Below are positions 1 through 6,302 of a stretch of DNA of 12,694 bases, one piece after another. The position numbers and the translations under genes were made by a program. The notes under the pieces are model-generated. The model had not been told where the DNA came from and ran no database searches. It was given only the letters and a program-made list of their open reading frames with translations. How positions within the stretch are numbered: the first letter of the stretch is position 1; every line of letters begins with the position of its first letter. Source of the DNA: Fibrobacter sp. (GTDB taxonomy: Bacteria; Fibrobacterota; Fibrobacteria; Fibrobacterales; Fibrobacteraceae); assembly GCA_012841225.1 (NCBI GenBank), contig DUVD01000297.1:1-12694 (forward strand), given 5' to 3'.

Positions 1-2
1 AA

Positions 3-104
3 GGTCACTATAGCTCAGCAATAGCAGTAGTTGGGCTTCACGTAGTCGGCTCTTTAATATTAACCGCCATAGGTTTCGGCCTTTTTTCTCTAATCAATAC
101 TTAA
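3..104 (+). CDS. crcB: CrcB/FluC fluoride ion channel, C-terminal end (partial)
   Basis: The reading frame is open from the left edge for 33 codons and stops at TAA 102-104, so only the end of a gene is present. The peptide is a single hydrophobic helix beginning GHYSSA and ending in LFSLINT. It lines up from memory with the last transmembrane helix of Escherichia coli CrcB: the leading G, an Ala at position 6, the Gly-Ser pair mid-helix, the Thr-Ala pair and the closing L-F-S all coincide. CrcB/FluC proteins are small dimeric inner-membrane channels that export fluoride. The pore Asn and Phe residues and any upstream fluoride riboswitch lie outside the window, so the call rests on the last helix only. 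Another small four-helix membrane protein remains possible. Confidence 0.65.
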   Translation, partial: GHYSSAIAVVGLHVVGSLILTAIGFGLFSLINT

Positions 105-121
105 AAAGTAAAATCGACGTC

Positions 122-135
122 AAGCCCAAAGGCTT
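122..135 (+). terminator. Weak hairpin after crcB
   Basis: AAGCC (122-126) and GGCTT (131-135) form a 5-bp stem with a CAAA loop, 17 bases after the crcB stop. The 3' side is only loosely T-rich, so termination would be inefficient. It directly precedes the promoter of the next gene, which fits a transcript boundary. Confidence 0.3.
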
Positions 136-136
136 A

Positions 137-164
137 TTGTCATTTCTCTTCTTTTAACTATATT
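137..164 (+). promoter_or_regulatory. Sigma-70-type promoter of the DUF134-hydrolase operon
   Basis: TTGTCA (137-142) and TATATT (159-164) are separated by 16 bases, close to the housekeeping -35/-10 consensus. The predicted start of transcription is near 170-172, about 45 bases before the DUF134 ATG. The same TATATT hexamer serves as the proposed -10 of rpsP and ffh in this window. Confidence 0.55.
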
Positions 165-166
165 AG

Positions 167-186
167 TTATGTGTATATGCACATAA
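167..186 (+). promoter_or_regulatory. 20-base palindrome, candidate operator over the transcription start
   Basis: TTATGTGTATATGCACATAA reads as TTATGTG / CACATAA arms around a TATATG centre, with only one mismatched pair in the whole 20 bases. It starts two bases after the predicted -10 box and so covers the predicted start of transcription, the usual place for a repressor site. The size suits a dimeric helix-turn-helix protein. The DUF134 product encoded just downstream is a natural but unproven candidate to bind it. Confidence 0.55.
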
Positions 187-214
187 GTTTGACTCAAAAC
201 AAGGTTTTACTAAG

Positions 215-538
215 ATGTCCAGAAATAGAAAACACCGCTGCTGTCGCGAAGACAACTCCGGCATGACTTACAAACCTAGAGGCATTCCTATGGGTTCGAC
301 TCCTTCTGTTGTTATTCCATTAGATGCCTTTGAAGCGTTACGTTTATGCTATTTAGAGAGTTTGGAGCAAGTTGAAGCAGGCGAACGCATGAACGTTTCA
401 AGAGGTACAATCCAAAGGCTTTTAGAAGAAGGTCGCAAACTTCTTTTGGGTGCTATAGTGGATCAAAAGCCATTTTCAATCGGAAAATACCCTTCTTGCT
501 GTAAAGACGGCATTCCCTGCGAGACTCCAGATGAATAA
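215..538 (+). CDS. UPF0251/DUF134 family putative DNA-binding protein
   Basis: This 107-residue protein matches the UPF0251 (DUF134) pattern: a basic N-terminus (MSRNRKHRCC), a central stretch with P-L-D-A-F-E-A-L-R-L (35-44), and a helix-turn-helix-like segment at about 50-77 (V-S-R-G-T-I-Q-R-L-L). Members are annotated as predicted DNA-binding proteins, often next to genes for iron-sulfur or iron-molybdenum cofactor handling in anaerobes. Cysteine pairs at 9-10 and 95-96 plus Cys102 could bind a metal or cluster, which is inference. ATG 215 has a weak AAGG (201-204) ten bases upstream. The last 8 bases overlap the start of the hydrolase, so the two are translated from one message. Binding to the palindrome at 167-186, and hence autoregulation, is plausible but untested. 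Confidence 0.8.
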   Translation: MSRNRKHRCCREDNSGMTYKPRGIPMGSTPSVVIPLDAFEALRLCYLESLEQVEAGERMNVSRGTIQRLLEEGRKLLLGAIVDQKPFSIGKYPSCCKDGIPCETPDE

Positions 539-1361
539 TGCTTTCACTTCGGTCAAATTAACAGTTGTCATCGACAATACTTCAAGTAATGAAAACGCAC
601 CTGGAGAGCATGGGCTTTCTTTACACTTTCAGTCTAAAAATCAAGCAATGCTTTTTGATGCAGGTAAAAGTGACTTAGTCCTTTCAAACCTTAAAACACT
701 TCAACTTTTAGATCCTCCCCCCGAATGGATCGCGTTTAGCCACGGCCACTATGATCACACAAACGGTGCACCTGCTTTGTTAAAAAGATTCCCTAATTTA
801 AAGCCTCACTTTCACCCCGCGCTTTTAGAAGCCAAGTGGGTTTTAGATGCACCTAATGAATGGCGTTACGGAGGCATTCCCGAAGACTTCCCTACATCAA
901 TGTCAACACCCTATTTACCACCTCAAGAGCTGATCCCCAATATATTTTCAAGTGGATCCCTTATCGACGAGTCCTTAAAAAAAGAAGGGCCTTGTCGCTT
1001 TTTTAAAAAACTCAACGACACTTATTTTAAAGATAATTTTGTGGATGAACAAATTTTAATCGTCTCCACAGAACGTGGTACTTCTGTAATTAGTGGATGC
1101 GCTCATACCGGCATCGAAAGAGCCATTTCAAAAGCAAGAGAGTTGTTCCCTACAAAGCCATTTTACGCTCTTGTCGGTGGATTTCATCTCGCTGCGGAGC
1201 CGCCACAAAAACTAAAAGCCGTTTTAGAGCAAATTATTTCTGCTGGGTTTAAGAAAGTGATGCCTTTGCATTGCACTGGCGAAAACTTTATGAAAATGCT
1301 CGCTAAAGAGCATCCCGAGCTTTACGTTCACGGCGAAGTCGGTGCTACTCTCAACCTCTAA
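531..1361 (+). CDS. Metallo-beta-lactamase-fold hydrolase (COG1237-like)
   Basis: This 276-residue cytoplasmic protein has the metallo-beta-lactamase signature H-G-H-Y-D-H at 71-76 (His71, His73, Asp75, His76). Further metal-ligand candidates are His192 in G-C-A-H-T-G and His247 in P-L-H-C-T-G, with a conserved G-G-F-H-L at 216-220. The spacing and the GCAHTG, GGFHL and HCTG blocks are those of the subgroup often named after 7,8-dihydropterin-6-methyl-4-(ribofuranosyl)aminobenzene-phosphate synthase. The true substrate of bacterial members is generally unknown. Length is normal and no signal peptide is present. It begins inside the DUF134 gene (8-base overlap) and should be translationally coupled to it. 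The pairing suggests the hydrolase works on something the DUF134 protein responds to. Confidence 0.85.
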   Translation: MNNAFTSVKLTVVIDNTSSNENAPGEHGLSLHFQSKNQAMLFDAGKSDLVLSNLKTLQLLDPPPEWIAFSHGHYDHTNGAPALLKRFPNLKPHFHPALLEAKWVLDAPNEWRYGGIPEDFPTSMSTPYLPPQELIPNIFSSGSLIDESLKKEGPCRFFKKLNDTYFKDNFVDEQILIVSTERGTSVISGCAHTGIERAISKARELFPTKPFYALVGGFHLAAEPPQKLKAVLEQIISAGFKKVMPLHCTGENFMKMLAKEHPELYVHGEVGATLNL

Positions 1362-1382
1362 AACAATTTTTTCTATTGTTTT
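1360..1382 (+). terminator. AT-rich intrinsic terminator after the hydrolase gene
   Basis: AAAACAAT (1360-1367) and ATTGTTTT (1375-1382) form a perfect 8-bp stem with a 7-base loop, followed by CCTTTT. The stem has only two G-C pairs, so it is weak, but it begins in the stop codon, where a terminator is expected. Confidence 0.45.
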
Positions 1383-1484
1383 CCTTTTAATAATTGAGCC
1401 ACTATTCAATAACACAAAGAAATTGAAGTAAATGCGTTCTATCTTTTAATTTCCACTCCTTTTTCCCTAAAAGAAATTTTAAAA

Positions 1485-1500
1485 AACCTAATTTTAGGTT
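1485..1500 (+). promoter_or_regulatory. 16-base perfect-arm palindrome upstream of the lipid operon
   Basis: AACCTAA (1485-1491) and TTAGGTT (1494-1500) are exact reverse complements separated by only two bases. A two-base loop cannot form a stable RNA hairpin, so a DNA operator is the likelier reading. It lies 35 bases before the synthetase ATG. A possible -10 (TATTAA, 1509-1514) would place the site in the promoter spacer, but no convincing -35 is seen. A fatty-acid-responsive repressor is an inference from the genes downstream. Confidence 0.4.
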
Positions 1501-1535
1501 CGATTAAGTATTAAAGTCTTAGAAGGAAAATCGAA

Positions 1536-3215
1536 ATGTCTACGCTACTAAATGATTTTTTGGATCGTACAGAATTTGACTCTTATAAGGAACTTCGTCA
1601 TCATTTTTCACTTCACACGCCAAGCGAATTTAATTTTGCTTACGATGTTGTTGACAAGTACGCCGAAATAGACCCAAATAAGGAAGCCCTTGTTTGGTGT
1701 GACGACTGCGACGAAGAACGTTTTTTTTCTTTTAAAGAATTGTCCGTGGCGTCTCAAAAAACGGCTCATTACTTAACCTCTCTTGGCATTAAAAAGGGTG
1801 ATGCAGTGATGCTCATTCTTAGACGTCGTTATGAGTTCTGGTTTTTTTTACTCGCCCTCCACCGTATTGGAGCAATTGCCGTACCAGCGACCAATATGCT
1901 CACTACTAAAGACATTGAATATCGCAATAATTCAGCAAGCATTAAAGTGATCGTCACTTTAGACGAACCAGCACTCCAAGAACAAGTTGAATCGGCACTC
2001 CCTGGGTCACCAACCGTTGAGACTTTAATCACCGTTGGCTCCGATAGAAACGGGTGGGAATCGTTCTACAAAGAATTCGATAAACAGCCTGTTGAATTTA
2101 TTCGCCCTAGCGGAGAAAGCGCCATCCACAACTCCGACATCATGCTCTTATACTTTACGTCTGGAACCTCTAGTTATCCTAAAATGGTCCAACACGATTA
2201 CACCTACCCACTAGGGCATATAGTTACCGCAAAATATTGGCAAAACGTCGAAGAAAATGGCAGGCACCTTACCATTGCAGAAACGGGCTGGGCAAAAGCC
2301 ATGTGGGGTAAAATTTACGGGCAATGGATTGCTGGATGCGCCGTATTCACTTACGACATGCTTACTTTTATCCCCGGGAAGCTTCTCGAAAAAATTGAAA
2401 AGTATAAAATCACCTCTTTTTGCGCCCCACCAACAGCTTACCGTTACTTAGTACAGCTCGATATGTCTAAATATGATCTGTCTCACTTGCATCACTGCAC
2501 CACAGCAGGTGAAGCGCTTCCCGTTGAAGTGTTTAATCGCTTTTTAAAAAAGACGGGCATTTTTCTTAAAGAAGGCTATGGACAAACAGAATTGACTCTT
2601 ACAATTGGCAACTACCCTTGGATGAACCCTCGTCCAGGATCCATGGGCAAACCTGCTCCAGGCTACGAGATCGACATAGTCCATCCCAATGGCATGCCTT
2701 GCACCACCGCAGAAATTGGAGAAATTGTAGTTCGCTTAAATAACGGGCGTCCATTTGGTATGTTCGCCGGTTACTACCGCGATCAAAAATTAACAGATCA
2801 GGTTTTTGAAGGCAACCTCTATCACACAGGCGATACCGCTTGGAGAGATGAAGATGGCTACATCTGGTTTGTCGGTAGAACAGACGACTTAATTAAAAGC
2901 GCCGGTTATCGCATTAGCCCCTTCGAAGTGGAAAATGTATTGCTTCAGCACCCCGCCGTTCTGGAATGCGCGGTCACAGGCATCGATGATAAAGCGAGAA
3001 ACCAAATTGTCAAAGCGACGATTATTCTCGCCGAAGGATACATCGCCACCAAAGAGCTATCCATCGATATCCAAGCATTTGCAAAATCTAATTCAGCACC
3101 CTACAAGTGCCCACGCCTTATTGAATTTGTTTCGGAATTACCAAAAACAATTAGCGGTAAAATCCGTCGCGTTGCTATTCGGGAGAAAGACCGAGAAGCG
3201 ATATTACATGCTTAA
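1536..3215 (+). CDS. Acyl-CoA synthetase (AMP-forming, medium-chain/ACSM-like)
   Basis: This 559-residue adenylate-forming enzyme joins a carboxylic acid to CoA at the cost of ATP to AMP. Visible motifs are the phosphate-binding loop T-S-G-T-S-S-Y-P-K (208-216), G-Y-G-Q-T-E (347-352), the T-G-D motif (431-433), the hinge block G-R-T-D-D-L-I-K-S-A-G-Y-R (447-459) and the catalytic Lys542 in P-K-T-I-S-G-K. The layout is closest to the medium-chain/ACSM and acetyl-CoA-synthetase branch, and length is normal. The exact acid cannot be read from sequence. A good ribosome site (GAAGG, 1522-1526) supports ATG 1536. It is the first gene of a three-gene operon with fabF 24 bases downstream and then fabV, which points to feeding acyl groups into fatty-acid synthesis rather than breakdown. 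Confidence 0.88.
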   Translation: MSTLLNDFLDRTEFDSYKELRHHFSLHTPSEFNFAYDVVDKYAEIDPNKEALVWCDDCDEERFFSFKELSVASQKTAHYLTSLGIKKGDAVMLILRRRYEFWFFLLALHRIGAIAVPATNMLTTKDIEYRNNSASIKVIVTLDEPALQEQVESALPGSPTVETLITVGSDRNGWESFYKEFDKQPVEFIRPSGESAIHNSDIMLLYFTSGTSSYPKMVQHDYTYPLGHIVTAKYWQNVEENGRHLTIAETGWAKAMWGKIYGQWIAGCAVFTYDMLTFIPGKLLEKIEKYKITSFCAPPTAYRYLVQLDMSKYDLSHLHHCTTAGEALPVEVFNRFLKKTGIFLKEGYGQTELTLTIGNYPWMNPRPGSMGKPAPGYEIDIVHPNGMPCTTAEIGEIVVRLNNGRPFGMFAGYYRDQKLTDQVFEGNLYHTGDTAWRDEDGYIWFVGRTDDLIKSAGYRISPFEVENVLLQHPAVLECAVTGIDDKARNQIVKATIILAEGYIATKELSIDIQAFAKSNSAPYKCPRLIEFVSELPKTISGKIRRVAIREKDREAILHA

Positions 3216-3239
3216 AATCAACCCCTTACGAGAGAAACT

Positions 3240-4496
3240 ATGAATAAAAGAAGAGTTGTTGTTACGGGCTTAGGTGCCATCACTTCTATTGGAAAGTCTG
3301 TTCCTGAAACATGGGACGCTGTGCGCCGTGGTGAATGCGGTATAGATAAAATAACGCTATATGACGCCTCAACTCACCCAGTGCAAATCGCTGCTGAAGT
3401 GAAAAACTTTAACCCAGAAGATCACGGTATTGCAAAACAAGACTCTAAACGTATGGCACGCTTTACACAGTTCCTTTTAGCCGCTTCATTAGAAGCCGTT
3501 AAAGACGCCAAGCTCTCTGAAGAGGTGTTAACAGGAGAGAAAACGGGGATCATTGCTGGCAATGGCTTAAGTGGTTACGATGTTTTAGAACCAGCCTTTG
3601 AAAGGTACTTGAAGTCCGGCCCTAAACGCATTCCCCCTCTCGCTATTCCCATGTTAATTCCAAACGAAGCCGCTGCTAACGTGAGCATTCAACTTGGAAT
3701 TAATGGACTGTCTTGGACTTTAGCAACAGCTTGTGCTTCGGGTACAGATGCCCTTGGCGTCGGCTTAGATTTAGTGCGTTCCGGGAGATTAGACGTCTGT
3801 CTTGCTGGTGGCACCGAAGGCATTATCACCGGTTTTGGAATCGGTAGTTTTGCTGTTCTTCATGCTTTATGCTCTACTCATAACGACTCTCCAAAAACCG
3901 CGTGCCGTCCCTTTGATAAAGACCGCAATGGCTTTATTATGGGAGAAGGCGCAGGCGTTTTAATTCTAGAAGAGCTAGAACACGCCTTAGCACGAAATGC
4001 AACGATTTATGGCGAATTTGTAGGGTACGGTGCCTCTAGCGACTCCTACCACATTACGAGTCCAAACCCCACTGGCGTTGGCGGTGGCAAAGCCATCACT
4101 CGTGCTTTAGAAGATGCGGGCGTTCTCCCAGAAGAAGTACAATACTATAATGCACACGGCACCTCCACCCCTTTGAACGACGCCACCGAAACTAAAATGG
4201 TGAAAAATGCGTTTGGCGACCACGCCTACAAAATGAAAATTTCAAGCACCAAGAGCATGACCGGCCATTGCGTCGGTGCAGCAGGGGCAGTAGAAGCCAT
4301 CGTAAGCCTCAAAGCGATGAACGATAGTTTCTTTCCTCCTACGATCAACCTCGACAACCCCGATTTAGAGCAAGGCTGCGATTTAGACTACGTGCCTAAA
4401 GTCGGCGTCTCGGGCAACATCGACTGCTTTGTCTCTGTGTCTCTTGGTTTTGGTGGGCACAACGGTGCCATTGTAATGAAGAAGTTTATTAAATAA
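3240..4496 (+). CDS. fabF: Beta-ketoacyl-ACP synthase II (FabF)
   Basis: FabF condenses malonyl-ACP with an acyl thioester, the elongating step of type II fatty-acid synthesis in the cytoplasm. The 418-residue protein begins R-R-V-V-V-T-G-L-G, as usual for the family. It carries the catalytic Cys165 in T-A-C-A-S-G-T, His306 in N-A-H-G-T-S-T, Lys338 in S-S-T-K-S-M-T-G-H and His343, with a glycine-rich end G-F-G-G-H-N. Length is typical and all active-site residues are present, so it is not a chain-length factor. The start has a weak GAGAG (3230-3234). It lies between an acyl-CoA synthetase and an enoyl reductase rather than in a standard fabD-fabG-acpP cluster, so it may be a second, specialised synthase. 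Other FabF copies cannot be judged from here. Confidence 0.92.
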   Translation: MNKRRVVVTGLGAITSIGKSVPETWDAVRRGECGIDKITLYDASTHPVQIAAEVKNFNPEDHGIAKQDSKRMARFTQFLLAASLEAVKDAKLSEEVLTGEKTGIIAGNGLSGYDVLEPAFERYLKSGPKRIPPLAIPMLIPNEAAANVSIQLGINGLSWTLATACASGTDALGVGLDLVRSGRLDVCLAGGTEGIITGFGIGSFAVLHALCSTHNDSPKTACRPFDKDRNGFIMGEGAGVLILEELEHALARNATIYGEFVGYGASSDSYHITSPNPTGVGGGKAITRALEDAGVLPEEVQYYNAHGTSTPLNDATETKMVKNAFGDHAYKMKISSTKSMTGHCVGAAGAVEAIVSLKAMNDSFFPPTINLDNPDLEQGCDLDYVPKVGVSGNIDCFVSVSLGFGGHNGAIVMKKFIK

Positions 4497-4510
4497 AAAA
4501 AGGACCCCTT

Positions 4511-5707
4511 ATGATTATAAAGCCGCTAATACGCAGCAATATATGCTTAAATGCGCACCCAATCGGTTGTGCTAAAGAAGTGGAGCGTCAAGTACGCTAC
4601 ATCCAAGCTCAAGCAGCCAAAAGAGGCGCTTCTAAAACAAAGCCTCAAAACGTTTTGGTTCTTGGCTGTTCAACAGGTTATGGCTTAGCAAGCCGCATCG
4701 TCTCCGCTTTCGGTTTTGGCGCCACTACTATCGGCGTCTCCTTTGAAAAAGAGGGAAAAGAGGCTAAAAGTGGTACACCCGGCTGGTACAACAACTTAGC
4801 CTTTGAACGAGCAGCTAAAAAAGAAGGCTTAAAATCCGCCACTTTTAACGGCGATGCTTTTTCAGATGAAATGCGCCAAAATATTATTGCAAAAGCAAAA
4901 GAAATGGGCATTCGCTTTGACCTAATAGTCTATAGCGTAGCAAGCGCCGTGCGCGTTGATCCGGATTCTGGAGAAATGTATCGTTCGGTCTTAAAGCCTC
5001 TTGGTGAGTCGTTCATCGGTCAAAATATCGATGTCGCCGGAAACAAATTAAGCACCATCAGCGCCGAAACAGCCACTCCAGAAGAAATCGCACAAACGGT
5101 CAAAGTCATGGGTGGTGAAGATTGGAAACGCTGGATTGAACAATTAGGCGATGCTGATGTTTTAGCTACAAACGTAAAGACCGTTGCTTATTCTTATATA
5201 GGCCCTTCCCTCTCTCATGATATTTATAGAGATGGCACTATTGGTAAAGCAAAAGAACACTTAGAAAAAACGGCAGACGAATTAAATGAACTACTCAATG
5301 CCAAATATAAAGGCGAAGCCTTTGTTTCTGTTAATAAGGGTCTTGTGACTCGTTCCAGCGCCGTGATTCCAGTTATTCCTCTTTACCTTTCTATTCTCTT
5401 TAAGATCATGAAAGAAAAAGGAACCCACGAAGGTTGCATCGAACAAGCCGACCGATTATTTGCAGAACGCCTCTACACAGATGGCCCAGTTCCTGTAGAT
5501 GAAAACCGCTTAATTCGTATCGACGACTGGGAATTAGATTCAGAAGTGCAAAAGTACGTTTCAGAACGCATGCCCCTCGCCACCGAAGAAAACCTTTCTG
5601 AGATCGGCGACCTAGAAGGCTACAGGCACGACTTTCTCGCGATTAATGGTTTTGACGTCGAAGGCGTAGATTACGAAGCAGAAGTCGAAAGAATGGACTC
5701 GATCTAA
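4511..5707 (+). CDS. fabV: Trans-2-enoyl-CoA/ACP reductase, NADH (FabV/TER)
   Basis: This 398-residue single-domain enzyme of the short-chain dehydrogenase superfamily reduces the trans-2 double bond of enoyl-ACP or enoyl-CoA with NADH. Features are a conserved N-terminus (I-I-K-P-L-I-R, 2-8), the dinucleotide-binding G-C-S-T-G-Y-G-L-A-S-R (52-62), Y-S-V-A-S (141-145) and the family's active-site Tyr-x8-Lys (Tyr239, Lys248). Length is normal for FabV/TER, which is longer than FabI. The family includes TER enzymes from Treponema and Fibrobacter that act on crotonyl-CoA, so CoA substrates, and hence a link to the synthetase two genes upstream, are possible. AAAAGGA (4498-4504) gives a well-spaced ribosome site. 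It is the last gene of the operon and ends before a strong terminator. Confidence 0.93.
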   Translation: MIIKPLIRSNICLNAHPIGCAKEVERQVRYIQAQAAKRGASKTKPQNVLVLGCSTGYGLASRIVSAFGFGATTIGVSFEKEGKEAKSGTPGWYNNLAFERAAKKEGLKSATFNGDAFSDEMRQNIIAKAKEMGIRFDLIVYSVASAVRVDPDSGEMYRSVLKPLGESFIGQNIDVAGNKLSTISAETATPEEIAQTVKVMGGEDWKRWIEQLGDADVLATNVKTVAYSYIGPSLSHDIYRDGTIGKAKEHLEKTADELNELLNAKYKGEAFVSVNKGLVTRSSAVIPVIPLYLSILFKIMKEKGTHEGCIEQADRLFAERLYTDGPVPVDENRLIRIDDWELDSEVQKYVSERMPLATEENLSEIGDLEGYRHDFLAINGFDVEGVDYEAEVERMDSI

Positions 5708-5725
5708 AATATTATTTAATTAAAG

Positions 5726-5757
5726 GGCTGAGAACGCTTGTTCTCGGCCTTTTTTTT
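5726..5757 (+). terminator. Strong intrinsic terminator after fabV
   Basis: GGCTGAGAAC (5726-5735) pairs with GTTCTCGGCC (5740-5749) over 10 bp, with one G-T pair and a GCTT loop, followed at once by eight T residues. It is a textbook Rho-independent terminator that closes the synthetase-fabF-fabV operon. Confidence 0.92.
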
Positions 5758-5766
5758 ATAAAAAGC

Positions 5767-5795
5767 TTGACCACTTAAAAATATTTTAATATATA
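5767..5795 (+). promoter_or_regulatory. Sigma-70-type promoter of the acetyltransferase-racemase operon
   Basis: TTGACC (5767-5772), a 17-base spacer and TATATA (5790-5795) closely match the housekeeping consensus. The predicted start near 5802 leaves about 50 bases of AT-rich leader before the acetyltransferase ATG. The promoter follows the fabV terminator directly, so this pair is transcribed on its own. Confidence 0.6.
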
Positions 5796-5854
5796 AAAGA
5801 AACACATATATTTTATTTCGTTTATAAAATCTTTTTTTCACCGAAGCAGTTCTC

Positions 5855-6301
5855 ATGTTAAAAACCAAAGAATTTAACGAGCATCAAAAGCCCTCTCCCT
5901 CCGAAAAACAAAAATTAATCGATTTTCTTTTTACTCACTTAGACGAGTTTGGAGATCCAGTCTCCGACATAGAAAAAGCAATTGACTACGCCTTAAAAGA
6001 ATCTCCTTCTTTTGGCGGCTTTATACTAGAGGCACAGGAAGACAATCAAATCGTTTGCGCTATAGTTTTAAATCAAACTGGCATGAAAGATTATATTCCA
6101 GAAAATATTTTAGTCTATATCGCCACCCATAAAAACAAACGCGGACGTGGCTATGCAAAAATGTTATTACAACAAGCAATCGACAATGCAGATGGCAACA
6201 TCGCTCTTCACGTAGAGCCCGACAACCCCGCTAAATTTTTGTATGAAAAGCTCGGGTTTACTAACAAGTATTTAGAAATGCGCCATCTAAAAAAGAGGTA
6301 A
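5855..6301 (+). CDS. GNAT family N-acetyltransferase
   Basis: This 148-residue protein has the GNAT acyl-CoA-binding motif A, R-G-R-G-Y-A at 96-101 (pattern R-x-x-G-x-A), after a beta strand I-L-V-Y-I-A. The closing block A-L-H-V-E-P-D-N-P-A-K-F-L-Y-E-K-L-G-F (117-135) is typical of the fold. GNAT enzymes move an acetyl group from acetyl-CoA to an amine, but the acceptor cannot be read from sequence. No Shine-Dalgarno is seen before ATG 5855. Its stop is one base before the start of an amino-acid racemase homologue, and the racemase ribosome site lies in its last codons, so the two are tightly coupled. The acceptor may therefore be an amino acid or D-amino acid, which is inference from context. 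Confidence 0.8.
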   Translation: MLKTKEFNEHQKPSPSEKQKLIDFLFTHLDEFGDPVSDIEKAIDYALKESPSFGGFILEAQEDNQIVCAIVLNQTGMKDYIPENILVYIATHKNKRGRGYAKMLLQQAIDNADGNIALHVEPDNPAKFLYEKLGFTNKYLEMRHLKKR

Positions 6302-6302
6302 A

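Noticed and set aside
1829..2032. Open frames on either strand within the acyl-CoA synthetase gene
   Set aside because: They lie inside a well-conserved coding frame, and none has a domain or start signal of its own.
5808..5828. AT-rich inverted repeat ATTTTAT/ATAAAAT in the acetyltransferase leader
   Set aside because: All pairs are A-T in a very AT-rich leader, so it is expected by chance and would be too weak to act as a hairpin.
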